A stretch of DNA of 64,000 nucleotides from M3007 sp964621185 (GCA_964621185.1 CAZULM010000003.1:124001-188000), one strand, 5' to 3'; positions 16,312-25,908 are shown, numbered from the stretch's first letter. The notes: generated by a model not told the origin, from the letters alone. A program made the numbers and translations.

Positions 16312-17421
16312 CTAATCATTCATCCAAAGGTCGGACGCGACAACCGGTGTCGTTATGCCGTCGTTTATGACATATTCCTGCTGGTCGATGCCTTCTTGAT
16401 GGATCGCTTCTAAGAACATATCGATAAACTGGTGGCTGAGCTCGTTTTTCTCGGCCCTTCGGCGGCAGGCATCTGCCAGCGCCCGCCAGCGCTCAGGCTG
16501 GAAAATGGCGATGTTTTTGTCTTTTTTCACGTAGCCGATGTCGCGCACTAAGCGCATGCGCTGGGCGATGAGGTGTATTATCTCTTCGTCGAGCTCGTCA
16601 ATTTGCTGGCGGAAGTTTTCGATGGCCGATTGATAGTTGGGGTCGTCGGAGCTGATGCTGCGGCGCACCAGTGAGCCGATCATTTCCCCGAACTGTACCG
16701 GGGTGATTTGCTGGGCGGCATCGCTCCAGGCGGTATCTGGGGCGGGGTGCACCTCCACCATCAGGCCGTCGAAATTAAGTTCATAGGCTTTTTGGGCCGT
16801 TTCTGCCAGAATATCGCGGCGGCCACAGATATGCGAAACGTCGCAGATCACTTCAAGACCAGGGAATTCCTGCATCAGGTCGATGGCCATTTGCCAGCGC
16901 GGCACGTTTCGGTACTTGGAATCGCCGTAAGTTGAAAAGCCGCGGTGTATGGCCGCAATGCGCCTGATGCCGGCTTTATGCAGGCGCTCGATGGCCCCAA
17001 CCCAGAGCTTGTAATCGGGGTTGACCGGGTTTTTGATGATAACAGGGATATCAGTGCCGGCCATAGCATCGGCTATTTCCTGTACCGAAAAAGGGTTTAC
17101 TGTGGTGCGGGCGCCGATCCAGAACACGTCTATGCCGTATTTCAGGCACTCATATACGTGCTGTGCGGTAGCCACTTCCGTGGTTACTTTCATGCCCGTT
17201 TCCTGCTTTACCCGTTTCAGCCAGGGCAGCCCTTTGTATCCGATGCCTTCGAAGGCGCCGGGGCGGGTGCGCGGTTTCCAAATACCGGCGCGGTACAGGT
17301 CGATGTTTTGGCCTTTTAATCCATGGGCGGTTGCAAGCACTTGTTCTTCCGTTTCTGCAGAGCAAGGGCCTGCGATGAGGATGGGTCGTTTTTGGGCGTT
17401 GAATATTGGCTGAAATTCCAT
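16312..17421 (-). CDS. Bifunctional DAHP synthase / chorismate mutase
   Basis: A 369-residue two-domain enzyme of aromatic amino acid synthesis. Residues 1 to about 265 are a type I-beta 3-deoxy-7-phosphoheptulonate synthase (LIAGPCSAETEEQV, WKPRTRPGAFEGIG, EVATAQHVYE, IIKNPVNPDY, VICDVSHICGRRD, GLMVEVHPAPD). Residues about 280-365 are an AroQ-type chorismate mutase (FRQQIDELDEEIIHLIAQRM, VRDIGYVKKDKN, FIDMFLEAIHQEGI). The fused mutase often acts as the feedback-sensing domain in this family. I chose the ATG at 17421, which puts the family N terminus correctly; a longer frame exists. No other aromatic pathway genes are adjacent. Confidence 0.95.
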   Translation of the reverse strand: MEFQPIFNAQKRPILIAGPCSAETEEQVLATAHGLKGQNIDLYRAGIWKPRTRPGAFEGIGYKGLPWLKRVKQETGMKVTTEVATAQHVYECLKYGIDVFWIGARTTVNPFSVQEIADAMAGTDIPVIIKNPVNPDYKLWVGAIERLHKAGIRRIAAIHRGFSTYGDSKYRNVPRWQMAIDLMQEFPGLEVICDVSHICGRRDILAETAQKAYELNFDGLMVEVHPAPDTAWSDAAQQITPVQFGEMIGSLVRRSISSDDPNYQSAIENFRQQIDELDEEIIHLIAQRMRLVRDIGYVKKDKNIAIFQPERWRALADACRRRAEKNELSHQFIDMFLEAIHQEGIDQQEYVINDGITTPVVASDLWMND

Positions 17422-17516
17422 GCTGGATACTGATTTAAAGGGTAACAAAATATACCCTTCGATGGTTTTCGGCACAAAGGTGCGCATTCTTTATGCTACT
17501 CTTTTTATGATCGTGC

Positions 17517-17524
17517 TACTTTTG
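17517..17524 (+). promoter_or_regulatory. Bacteroidota -7 promoter element (TACTTTTG)
   Basis: An exact TAnnTTTG match lies 20 bases before the ATG of the GT-C protein at 17545. No clear -33 TTTG at the right distance was found. Confidence 0.5.
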
Positions 17525-17544
17525 CGCCATCAATCTGACAAACA

Positions 17545-19485
17545 ATGGCAACAAAACGCAAATCAAAGTTCAAACCCGCCAAGCCCGCACCAGCTGAAAA
17601 GAAGGCTTCAAAGGCCGCTGCGGCAACTACCAACACCTTTATGCCCGGCTTTTGGGGCCAGCACTGGCTGCCGGCAGCTTGCCTGATGGCCCTCTCCATT
17701 GCCCTGTATATCATTGGGGTGAAGTACGGGTACGTGCTCGACGACGAGATGACTTTCTGGAAAAACGACTATGTGAAAGAAGGTTTTGGCGGACTGCGCA
17801 AAATTTTTGCGTCCGACAGTTTCATGGGCTATTTCAAGGAGCAGAAGTTCTTATTGGAAGGTGGCCGCTACCGACCCTTGTCCCTGGCCACTTTCGCCAT
17901 TGAGGTGGGCTTGTTTGGCGAGGGCCACACCACCATCAGCCACGCCATCAACATCGTGTTGTACGGACTGACGGGAATTTTGCTGTACCGCATTTTGTTG
18001 GGTCTGTTCCCTGTCAGCGAGGGCGGGCGCTGGTACTTCAGCCTGCCCTTTATCACGGCAGCGGTATTTGTGCTGCACCCGCTGCACGTTGAATGTGTGG
18101 CCAACATCAAAGGCCGCGACGAGATATTGGCCCTGATGGGCGGCCTTGCGGCGCTCTGGGCTACTTTGAAATACTTCGATACCAACAAGGGCTGGTGGTT
18201 GCTCGGTGCAGCCTTTTTCCTGTTCCTGGGAATGCTTTCAAAGGAAAACACCATCACGTTCCTGGCGGTGGTCCCGCTGACGGTGGCTTTGTTCACCACC
18301 GTCTCAACTGGCAGGGCCATACGCGCAGCCCTGCCTTTGCTGGCCGCAGCCCTGCTCTTTATCTATATACGCTATCAAGCCCTGGGCTATATGATCAACC
18401 ACGGCCAGGCGAATACCGACCTCATGAACGACCCCTTCCTTGAAATGACCAAGTCCGAGAAATATGCCACCATATTCCTGACCTTGGGCTGGTACGTGAA
18501 ACTGCTTTTTGTACCCTATCCGCTTACCATCGACTACTACCCATACCACGTGCCAAAGGTGGGGTGGAGCGATTGGCGGGCTTTGATTTCCCTGGCTGGT
18601 TATTTAGCTATGGGCATATGGGCGCTGCGCAACCTGCGCAAGCACAGCATTCCGGCATACTGCATTTTGTTTTACCTCATCACGTTGAGCATTGTGAGCA
18701 ACTTGTTTGTCTCCGTCGGCACCTTTATGAACGAGCGCTTTGCGTACATGCCATCGGTGGCGTTCTGCCTGTTGGTTGGCTGGTTTTTTGCCCGGAAATT
18801 GCCCCAATGGCTGAAAGAAAAGCCCGATTCCAATTACCCGTTGGGCATGATTGCTTTTGCAGCCATTGCTGCGGTTTATGCCTACATCGTCGTAAAACGC
18901 ATCCCCGATTGGCAAGACAAGCTGACCATCAATGCGGCAGCGGTAAAAGTGTCGCCCGGCAGCGCCCGCTCCCATACCTTTTATGTGACGGGGCTTTACG
19001 ACCACAAATACAGGGATATCAAGGACAAGGAAGCGAAAAAGCCCCTGATCGCCGAAATGGACTACCACATTAAAGAAGCGCTGAAGATCAACCCGAACTA
19101 CAGCGCGGCATTGATCATGAAAAGTGCGGTGGCCACGGCCCAGTTCGAGCAAGACCACCAATTGGACAAGCTGTTCCACGAGTTCGAGTACATCATTGAA
19201 AAAATACCCTACAACACCAATTTCAGGACCTTCCTCGACCAATACATGGTGTATCTCGACGGCTCCAATTCTGACAAATACATCTCCTTCTGCCACCGGG
19301 TCGGCTACGAGTTCTTTTTCAAGAAAAAGAAAGACTATAAGACAGCCCTCCACTTCCTCCAATACGGCCTCGATCGCCAGACCGAAGACATCAGAATCCT
19401 GGAAGCCATGGCAGAAGTTTATACAGCTGTTGGCGATACGGTCAAAGCCAACGAAATGAAACAGCGCGCCGCAGCGCAACGTTGA
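17545..19485 (+). CDS. GT-C type membrane glycosyltransferase-like protein with C-terminal helical repeats
   Basis: A 646-residue membrane protein. A basic, alanine-rich N-terminal tail (residues 1-33) precedes about eleven membrane segments up to residue 455. The first periplasmic loop begins YGYVLDDEMTFWKNDYVKEG, an acidic DDE motif typical of GT-C glycosyltransferases that use lipid-linked sugars; HPLHVECVANIKGRDEILA resembles the TMTC/DUF1736 group of protein O-mannosyltransferases. Residues 470-646 are soluble and look like TPR-type helices (AEMDYHIKEALKINPNYSAA, ALHFLQYGLDRQTEDIRILEAM). Its likely job is transfer of a sugar to an exported protein or glycan. It overlaps the next gene by one base (TGATG). 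Confidence 0.85.
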   Translation: MATKRKSKFKPAKPAPAEKKASKAAAATTNTFMPGFWGQHWLPAACLMALSIALYIIGVKYGYVLDDEMTFWKNDYVKEGFGGLRKIFASDSFMGYFKEQKFLLEGGRYRPLSLATFAIEVGLFGEGHTTISHAINIVLYGLTGILLYRILLGLFPVSEGGRWYFSLPFITAAVFVLHPLHVECVANIKGRDEILALMGGLAALWATLKYFDTNKGWWLLGAAFFLFLGMLSKENTITFLAVVPLTVALFTTVSTGRAIRAALPLLAAALLFIYIRYQALGYMINHGQANTDLMNDPFLEMTKSEKYATIFLTLGWYVKLLFVPYPLTIDYYPYHVPKVGWSDWRALISLAGYLAMGIWALRNLRKHSIPAYCILFYLITLSIVSNLFVSVGTFMNERFAYMPSVAFCLLVGWFFARKLPQWLKEKPDSNYPLGMIAFAAIAAVYAYIVVKRIPDWQDKLTINAAAVKVSPGSARSHTFYVTGLYDHKYRDIKDKEAKKPLIAEMDYHIKEALKINPNYSAALIMKSAVATAQFEQDHQLDKLFHEFEYIIEKIPYNTNFRTFLDQYMVYLDGSNSDKYISFCHRVGYEFFFKKKKDYKTALHFLQYGLDRQTEDIRILEAMAEVYTAVGDTVKANEMKQRAAAQR

Positions 19486-19760
19486 TGGACAACCGAAAAT
19501 TAAAATATTGCGCCCGCCAGCTCCCGACTGGCGCCCTCATCGTCCTGGCCCTTACTGCCTGCGGCGGCGAGGCGCCCATGGATGCCGAAACCAGGGCTGC
19601 CATCGACTCTACCGCCACAGCCCAGATCAGCCTGGCGCGAAAAGAGCTTGACAGTCTCTGCGCCGCCGCAGAAAAAACGGAATTGCCCCAATTGGTGGAC
19701 TCGATCAAAAAGGTGCGCTTGCGGGAGATAGAGCAGCAGCTGAAGAATATTCCGAAATAG
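19485..19760 (+). CDS. Small lipoprotein of unknown function
   Basis: A 91-residue protein with a signal peptide ending in the lipobox LTAC (ALIVLALTACGGE), so it should be lipidated and anchored in a membrane. The mature part is a single charged helix (LDSLCAAAEKTELPQLVDSIKKVR) with one cysteine. Its ATG shares a base with the upstream stop codon (TGATG), so translation is probably coupled to the GT-C gene, suggesting a role with it at the envelope. Its stop codon runs directly into a 7-nt GTTTCAG repeat. No family recognised. Confidence 0.8.
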   Translation: MDNRKLKYCARQLPTGALIVLALTACGGEAPMDAETRAAIDSTATAQISLARKELDSLCAAAEKTELPQLVDSIKKVRLREIEQQLKNIPK

Positions 19761-19813
19761 GGTTTCAGGTTTCAGGTTGGCCCAAGCGCGGAGCCAACCT
19801 GAAACCTGAAACC
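19761..19813. repeat. Perfect 21-bp hairpin made of GTTTCAG repeats between convergent stop codons
   Basis: Positions 19761-19781 and 19793-19813 are perfect reverse complements with an 11-nt loop. Each arm holds two GTTTCAG units followed by GTTGGC. The left arm begins directly after the lipoprotein TAG stop; read on the minus strand, the right arm begins within or right after the TAG stop of the FAD dehydrogenase gene. It probably acts as a bidirectional terminator. The same unit follows the stop at 43352 and, in reverse orientation, precedes the start at 29541. Confidence 0.9.
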
Positions 19814-21375
19814 TAAAAAATCCCCCTTGCCACCTTCTGCCCATCCATCGCCGCCGAAATAATGCCCCCCGCGTAGCCTGCCCCCTCGCCACATGGGAAT
19901 AGGCTTTCCACTTCAGGGTGCATCAGGGTGTGCGGGTCGCGGGGGATGCGCACGGGCGCGCTGGTACGGCTTTCGGTAGCCACCACGACCGCTTCTTCGG
20001 TGTAGTAGCCCCGCATCTGTTTCCCAAAATCGGTCAAGCCCTCCCGCAGCCGCTGGTAAATGAAATTAGGCAACAGATCGAACAGCGGCGCCGCATGGAT
20101 GCCGGGGATATAGGAGGTTTTGGGGAGGCTGCGCGACAATTTCCCCTGGATAAAATCGGTCAGGCGCAAGGCCGGCGCTTTTTGGCTGCCATCGCCGGCG
20201 TTGAACAGAGCCTGTTCCGCCTCCGTCTGGAACATCATGGCGGCAAACGGCCCATGTTGCGCCCAAGGCAGCAGATCGTCCATTTCCACCGAAGTCACCA
20301 CCCCTGAATTGGCAAATGGGGAATCGCGGCGGCTCATGCTCATGCCGTTCACGACGATTTCGCCCGGACTGGTGGCTGCGGGCACGATCAGTCCGCCGGG
20401 GCACATGCAAAAGGAAAACACCCCCCGCCCCGCAGCCTGGCACACTAAGCTGTAGCTGGCAGCGGGCAATTCGTCGACCCGCTGGTTTTGTTTGTACTGG
20501 ATGCTGTCTATGAGCGCCTGGGGGTGCTCTACCCGCACCCCCAGGGCAAAGGGCTTGGCCTCGATCAGGATGCCTTTTTTGTGGAGTAAATAGTAGATGT
20601 CGCGCGCCGAGTGCCCTGTAGCCAGGATTACCGCATCGGCCAGCCATGTGCCGCCATTCCCATCGCCGGTAGCTTCGGTTTCTACGCCCAAAATCTTCCT
20701 GTCTTTCAAAATAAGGTCAACGACACATTGTTCGAAATGCACCTCGCCCCCATATTGAAGGATGGTCTGGCGCATGTTCTGCACCACTCCCGGGAGTTTG
20801 TTGGAGCCTATATGCGGGTGGGCTTCCACCAGGATGTCTGATTTTGCCCCGTGCTCTACGAACAGTCGCAGGGCTTTCTGCACGCTCCCGCGCTTCACCG
20901 AGCGGGTGTAGAGTTTCCCGTCGGAATAGGTGCCGGCCCCGCCCTCTCCAAAACAGTAGTTGGAATGCGGGTTCACTTCGCCAAGCTGCTGGATGGCCCG
21001 CAAATCGCGGCGGCGCGCCTGGGCATCTTTGCCGCGGTCGAGCACTATGGGCTTGATGCCGGCTTCCAACAATTCCAGGGCCGCAAAATACCCGGCTGGC
21101 CCCGCTCCTACAATTATCACCGTTTTGCGGCCTTTCACCGTTTTGAAGCCATCCAAAATGGCCGGTTCGGGCGTAAAAACTTCTTTGATGCCATAAACTT
21201 CCGCCCGCAGCCGGAACACAGGCTGTCGCGCCCGCGCATCGAGTGAGGATTTCAGGATTTCAACATGGGAAACTTGATGGGCGGCAATTCCTGCCTGGCG
21301 GGCTGCTTTCTGGCGTATCAGGGCTTCGTTGTGCCGTTCGTGCGGCAGCAGCACCAGTTCAACTAATTGTGGCAT
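19813..21375 (-). CDS. FAD-dependent dehydrogenase (COG2509 type)
   Basis: A 520-residue flavoprotein. An N-terminal domain of about 85 residues precedes the dinucleotide-binding motif VIIVGAGPAGYFAALELLEAG (about residues 88-107). Further family marks are GKDAQARRRDL, NYCFGEGGAGTYSDGKLYTR, ILATGHSARDIYYLL, FSFCMCPGGLIVPA and a C-terminal GEGAGYAGGIISAAMDG. This matches uncharacterised NAD(FAD)-utilising dehydrogenases of COG2509. The substrate is unknown. ATG start at 21375. A CAAAGTTA at 21422-21429 is a possible minus-strand -7 element. Confidence 0.9.
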   Translation of the reverse strand: MPQLVELVLLPHERHNEALIRQKAARQAGIAAHQVSHVEILKSSLDARARQPVFRLRAEVYGIKEVFTPEPAILDGFKTVKGRKTVIIVGAGPAGYFAALELLEAGIKPIVLDRGKDAQARRRDLRAIQQLGEVNPHSNYCFGEGGAGTYSDGKLYTRSVKRGSVQKALRLFVEHGAKSDILVEAHPHIGSNKLPGVVQNMRQTILQYGGEVHFEQCVVDLILKDRKILGVETEATGDGNGGTWLADAVILATGHSARDIYYLLHKKGILIEAKPFALGVRVEHPQALIDSIQYKQNQRVDELPAASYSLVCQAAGRGVFSFCMCPGGLIVPAATSPGEIVVNGMSMSRRDSPFANSGVVTSVEMDDLLPWAQHGPFAAMMFQTEAEQALFNAGDGSQKAPALRLTDFIQGKLSRSLPKTSYIPGIHAAPLFDLLPNFIYQRLREGLTDFGKQMRGYYTEEAVVVATESRTSAPVRIPRDPHTLMHPEVESLFPCGEGAGYAGGIISAAMDGQKVARGIF

Positions 21376-21476
21376 AGGCTGTGGTGTCCCGTTTTTATCA
21401 GGAAAAAGCAGTTTGAAAGGGCAAAGTTAGGGCGAATCGGTTAAACAAATGCCAAGACTGGCATGGGTTGTGTTCG

Positions 21477-22118
21477 CTAAATCCCACCCCCTACCACCAG
21501 CACCCGCCCAATCAGCACCGCACCAAACACCATCAGCATCAAGCCGATGCCCCGCTGCACTTGCCTAATGTGCTCGGGGGTAAGGAATTGCCGTATGCGC
21601 TTGGCGGCCCAGGCCTTGAGCGTGTCGGTAATCACCAGGGTGCCCAACATGCCGCCAAAAAAGATCAGGGTTTGGGGTTCGTTCCAGTGGTTGGGCACTA
21701 CGACGGCGCTGATGATGCCGATCCAAAAAAAGATGGTGCCGGGGTTCACGGTATTGAGCAAAAAACCGCGCAGCCACCAAGCGAGGTTGCTGCGCTGCTC
21801 GATGCTATTTTCTGCGGGCACAGCACCTGCTTTTCGCCCCTGTTTTGAAAAAAAACTGCCAGCGCCAAACGCCAGCAGCAACAAGCCGCCAAAAACACCG
21901 ACCCATTGTTTAAAGCCATCAACCTGGGTGACCGCCGCGAGTGTATCGACGCCCCAAAGTATGGCGCCGACAAACAGCACGTCGCTGACCCAGATGCCGG
22001 CGGCTACGGCGACACCGGCGCGGAACCCTTGGGCAATACCCGCTTCTACCACGGCAAAAAGCAGCGGGCCGATGAGGAAACTGAGCGAAATGCCGAAGAG
22101 GATACCTTGAAGCAGCAT
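21477..22118 (-). CDS. LysE-family amino-acid exporter
   Basis: A 213-residue membrane protein with six hydrophobic segments. The family pattern is visible: FGISLSFLIGPLLFAVVEAGIAQGFRAG in the first helix-loop, AAGIWVSDVLFVG, and GFLLNTVNPGTIFFWIGIIS with the conserved NPGT. Family members export amino acids or homoserine lactones by proton exchange; the substrate cannot be told. It lies 27 bases downstream of the large envelope-protein gene on the same strand, and a CAAACCTA at 22130-22137 in that gap could be its own -7 element. Confidence 0.9.
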   Translation of the reverse strand: MLLQGILFGISLSFLIGPLLFAVVEAGIAQGFRAGVAVAAGIWVSDVLFVGAILWGVDTLAAVTQVDGFKQWVGVFGGLLLLAFGAGSFFSKQGRKAGAVPAENSIEQRSNLAWWLRGFLLNTVNPGTIFFWIGIISAVVVPNHWNEPQTLIFFGGMLGTLVITDTLKAWAAKRIRQFLTPEHIRQVQRGIGLMLMVFGAVLIGRVLVVGGGI

Positions 22119-22145
22119 AATTTGGGCTGCAAACCTACCGATTTT

Positions 22146-25100
22146 TCAGAACAGCGCCCGCACCTGCGCCCTGCCCACGTGCACCACCCTGTTCTGCCCT
22201 GTTTTCCGGCCTTCGTAGTTCAAGCTCAGTTGTACCGATTTTGACAGCTGACGGTCGAGTATGACGCTCCACAGGTAGTTTTTGCCGTTCTGCAATCCTT
22301 CCAGCATCGTGAACGCTACGACGGAATTGGCCTGGCTGTTGTACCGTATGTCGGCGAAGGTCAGCTTGCTGCGCAGCGAGGTGCTGGCTTTAAAACCTTG
22401 TGCGTTGGGTTTGGAAGCGGGGTTCCAGGTAAGCTCTGCCGACCAGTTGCTTTGTGTGGCCGCCTCCATTTCGCCTAAGGTGTTCCGGCTGCGCTTCCAT
22501 TTCATGGCCGTGTTGACGCGGAAGCTCCGGCTGGGCAACCAGGTCAGTTTGGGCCCCGCTTCAAACGCCTCGATGTTGTAGTCGCGGGAGTTAAAGGCCT
22601 GGTTGTCAGAGGCTTTTAGCGTTTGTACCACATCGGATTCCAGGCTCCAGCGCCGGTTCAGGTTGAGCCTTCCGTGCAGGGAAACATCCTGGTTGCGGCG
22701 CTGCTCAAAACCCGTGGTAATGGCCAAGCGGCTCCGGTTGTCGCCGTGCGCGATGCTGGCATCCCATTTTGGGTCGGCGCGGTTTATGAACAAAGCGTTC
22801 CGCCAGCCGGCGCTCAGCGTCACCAGGGAAGTGTCGGTCAGCCCTGTGAGTTGCAAGGGGTTCCAGGCTTGCACACCGGCTGCACCGGCAACGGTTCGGC
22901 GGTTGATCTGGAGGTTGCTCTGTGTGCTCAGGCGGGCGAGCAAGCGTTGTGCTTTGTTTGATGGTCGCGGCCACAACTGTCGCGGCTCGAAGCGAAGGCT
23001 GGGGCCAAAAAGCACGTTGTTGGTGCGGATGTAGTCGGTAGTGGCCACCGACACGCGCACATATGTGGCTTGGTCTTGAAACACGGCAAGCTCCATCTCG
23101 TCCACTTGCAAAATACTGTCGCGGTTGCGGTCAACCCAGGTGTAAAGGCCGTCGCCGGGATTCACCTGCAGGTAGTTGAATTCCAGTTTTGGGCTCTGGC
23201 CGGAGCCAAGTTCGTAGTTGGTGGTCAGAACAAGTGCGTTGCGCCAGGCCGAAAAATTGTAATCTGCTTTTCCGAGGTAGGAATTTTGGGCTTCAAGGGT
23301 GGTAAGCGTCGAATCGTCGATGTGGAGCCGCCGGAGGCTGAGCACCCAGGCGAGCGATTGGGCATAGCTTTTTCGGATGCCGTTGTTGTTCCAGCCGCCG
23401 TTCAGGTTCAATTCGTTGGCGACGGTGCTGCGTTTAAAATTTGACTGGCGCGGGGCAAAGTCGCTGCGCTGCGACACATAGCCGGCAAATTGCCAGCGCC
23501 CCTCGCTTTGCGGCACTTGAAAATACAGGCGCAGCAGGTCGTACCAAAAGCTCGAACGGCTCAGGGTATCGGCGCCGGCAGCCGTGCGGGCGTTTTTTTC
23601 CCGTTCGGCGTAAATGCCCGCTTTCAGGACTGCCTGCTTAGCTGTGGTGGAGTCACGTTTGAAAAATGTTTTTGATAGGTCAATTTTTGGCCGGTCGAAC
23701 CGCGTCTGTTCTACGAGGCCCGATGTTTTCAAAAAATTTCCCTCTGTGGCAAGTTCCCAGCCGTTTTTCCGGAACAACAAGGACGCGAAATGCCTGGCCC
23801 CGTCGTAAATGCCCTGCCGCCGGAAAGCGCCAAACTCGTACTGTGCCCGCCCCAGTTTTTTGTTCTCTAAGGAAATGCCCGCCCGCCCGATCTGCTCCAT
23901 CACCGTGTCGCGGCTGCTGTCGGTGTTCCAGTCGCGCACGAACTCCGGGGGGCGGTATGGGTTCAGCGATTGGAAGTTTCGGGCGGTGTGTTCGTAGGCG
24001 GCGTTCAGCTGGCCGCGCCAAGGCTTTTGCGGCTTCTCGCCCGAGCTTGCCCGCATTTGCCCAAATTCAAAAGCTTGTTTCCAGTGCAAAAAGCCGGCTA
24101 AACCTAAGTTGTCGGCATTGCCCAGGGGGGAGAAACGGTTGTAGTCGCGGTTGCTCAAGGCCATTTCTGCGTTGAGGCTGGAGTGCTTGAACGGTTGGAA
24201 ATCAGCTCCGGCTGTCCAAAGCTGCCGAAGTTCGGGCGCGATGAGCCGCAGCACCGGCTCGAAATTGCCTGTTGGTTGGCAGGTGCTGGGGTCGGGTGCC
24301 GACCAGCGGAACACCCGGCCATTGGCGGCTGTGGGCGCCAAAACGTAGTTCCCTTGGCCTGCGGGGACTTCCGAAAAGCGGGCGGCATAACGCGCAGAAT
24401 CAGGGTGGGTGCTGTAAACCAACACGGGCACGGGCAGCCCGCAGACAACGGAATCGACGATCCGGTACAGCACCCGGCTCGGGTCGAAGGCTTCCAGGGT
24501 ATCGATGCCGGAGGTGTAGGCTGTGCGCAAATTGTCTCCGGCGGCAGCCAGGTTTTGGCGCTCGCCGGGCGACAGTTCCTGGGCGCCGCCGTTGTTGCGG
24601 GCATCTTGTTCGGAGTACAGGTTAAAATAGAAACGGCTGTGCTTGCGCTTCCAATCGGAATTGAGGACCGCTGTGGAGCGCAGGTATGTTTGCACGGCAT
24701 ATTCAAATTCCACGATGATGCGGATGTCTTTGGTGATGAGCCTGCGCGGGGTGAACACGATTTCGCCCAGGTTGTAATCGACCACGTAATCGTCTTCCAC
24801 GCCGCGCTGCAACAATTGGCCGTCGATATAAACTTTTTCGGTGCCGGCCAGCACGATAATAAAGCGCTCGCCTTCCGTGCCCTGCAAGCGGTAAGGGCCT
24901 TGGTTGCCCTCCTGCCCCTGGATGTTCTGGCGGGCAAATTTGCCCCGCGTCACGGCTGCTGCAGCCCGTATCCTCAGCGAGTCGCTTTTATGGTAAAACG
25001 CCGATTCCACCATAGCGCCCTGCAAGCGTTTGAAGTAGTTGCTGAAATACCCGCCTGGGCGGGTGAGGTCGTAGTCGCCGGCTGTGAGGGTGCTTTGCCT

Positions 25101-25757
25101 CTTTTTGAGTTGTATAAAAATACGGTCGAACTCTTGCAGTTGCCGGGTGGTGCCGTCGGGTTGGAGGGGGATGCTGTTGTCGGAAAGGGCGGCGCGGAGT
25201 TCCAGGTCATTGCCCAACTTGCCGTCCAATTGCAGGTTTAGGTTTGAATTGAACACCAGGTTTTGGCTGTTCCCGAACGACAGCCCGCGGGTATAGGCGC
25301 CGGCAGAGGAAATGCCAGTGCTCTCCCATGGCTTTTTTGTCGGCTCGTAAGGTGAATAATCGAACTCGATGGCATCGGTGTTGATGCGCCGCCGGATGGC
25401 GACCGTGTCGAGCCGTGCGATTTTTGCGGAAAGGTCGTAGGGAATCACCCGGTAGCTGACGGAAATCTTTTTGCAGTTTGGATAGGCCCTGAACAGCTGT
25501 GCCGTATCGTAGTAGAGCCGGTTGTTTTTCAAGGCAAACAACGCGCTGTCGAGCACGGTGCCGCTGTCAAAATCCTGAATCTGCCCCAAGGGCGAAATGA
25601 CAGTAAAGGAATCGAGCAATTGGCCCGCTTGGGCTGCTTCTACGACGCGGTAGCGCAGGCTGGAGTACCTGTTTTCAATTTGCGCCTCCAGGCTCCCTGT
25701 GGCAAGCCCAGCAAGGAGCGCCCAGGAAAAGCGCAATAAAAGCAGACGATATCGCAT
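22146..25757 (-). CDS. Large predicted outer-membrane or surface protein, SprA-like segments
   Basis: A 1203-residue protein with a signal peptide (RYRLLLLRFSWALLAGLATG, then SLEAQ). The mature part is rich in alternating polar and aromatic residues with many W/R/N-rich strands (for example FYFNLYSEQDARNNGG, AINRDY-like and WRNALVLTTNYELGSG), as in beta-barrel outer-membrane proteins. Segments such as YTRGLSFGNSQNLVFNS, LRAALSDNSIPLQPDGTT and YVVDYNLGEIVFTPRRLIT resemble repeated segments of the T9SS protein SprA, but at 1203 residues it is about half the length of SprA. There is no T9SS sorting domain. I infer an outer-membrane barrel; the role is unknown. ATG at 25757 chosen. Confidence 0.75.
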   Translation of the reverse strand: MRYRLLLLRFSWALLAGLATGSLEAQIENRYSSLRYRVVEAAQAGQLLDSFTVISPLGQIQDFDSGTVLDSALFALKNNRLYYDTAQLFRAYPNCKKISVSYRVIPYDLSAKIARLDTVAIRRRINTDAIEFDYSPYEPTKKPWESTGISSAGAYTRGLSFGNSQNLVFNSNLNLQLDGKLGNDLELRAALSDNSIPLQPDGTTRQLQEFDRIFIQLKKRQSTLTAGDYDLTRPGGYFSNYFKRLQGAMVESAFYHKSDSLRIRAAAAVTRGKFARQNIQGQEGNQGPYRLQGTEGERFIIVLAGTEKVYIDGQLLQRGVEDDYVVDYNLGEIVFTPRRLITKDIRIIVEFEYAVQTYLRSTAVLNSDWKRKHSRFYFNLYSEQDARNNGGAQELSPGERQNLAAAGDNLRTAYTSGIDTLEAFDPSRVLYRIVDSVVCGLPVPVLVYSTHPDSARYAARFSEVPAGQGNYVLAPTAANGRVFRWSAPDPSTCQPTGNFEPVLRLIAPELRQLWTAGADFQPFKHSSLNAEMALSNRDYNRFSPLGNADNLGLAGFLHWKQAFEFGQMRASSGEKPQKPWRGQLNAAYEHTARNFQSLNPYRPPEFVRDWNTDSSRDTVMEQIGRAGISLENKKLGRAQYEFGAFRRQGIYDGARHFASLLFRKNGWELATEGNFLKTSGLVEQTRFDRPKIDLSKTFFKRDSTTAKQAVLKAGIYAEREKNARTAAGADTLSRSSFWYDLLRLYFQVPQSEGRWQFAGYVSQRSDFAPRQSNFKRSTVANELNLNGGWNNNGIRKSYAQSLAWVLSLRRLHIDDSTLTTLEAQNSYLGKADYNFSAWRNALVLTTNYELGSGQSPKLEFNYLQVNPGDGLYTWVDRNRDSILQVDEMELAVFQDQATYVRVSVATTDYIRTNNVLFGPSLRFEPRQLWPRPSNKAQRLLARLSTQSNLQINRRTVAGAAGVQAWNPLQLTGLTDTSLVTLSAGWRNALFINRADPKWDASIAHGDNRSRLAITTGFEQRRNQDVSLHGRLNLNRRWSLESDVVQTLKASDNQAFNSRDYNIEAFEAGPKLTWLPSRSFRVNTAMKWKRSRNTLGEMEAATQSNWSAELTWNPASKPNAQGFKASTSLRSKLTFADIRYNSQANSVVAFTMLEGLQNGKNYLWSVILDRQLSKSVQLSLNYEGRKTGQNRVVHVGRAQVRALF

Positions 25758-25865
25758 CAACACAGCCGTAAAAGTCGGTAAAATGGCGTTGGATACGGCG
25801 GATTAGTTGCCTGTTAGGCGGCTCGGGAATGATAAACCTGTAATGTTGGTCGAGATGCCCAGTAC

Positions 25866-25908
25866 AAAAAAACGGGCAGCACCAGGTTGCCCTGGCACCG
25901 CCCGTTTT
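25866..25908 (-). terminator. Rho-independent terminator of the glutamine synthetase gene
   Basis: On the minus strand, AAAACGGGC and GCCCGTTTT enclose an inner stem GGTGCCAGG/CCTGGTGC, followed by a T-run. It lies 29 bases beyond the glutamine synthetase stop at 25937. Confidence 0.88.
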
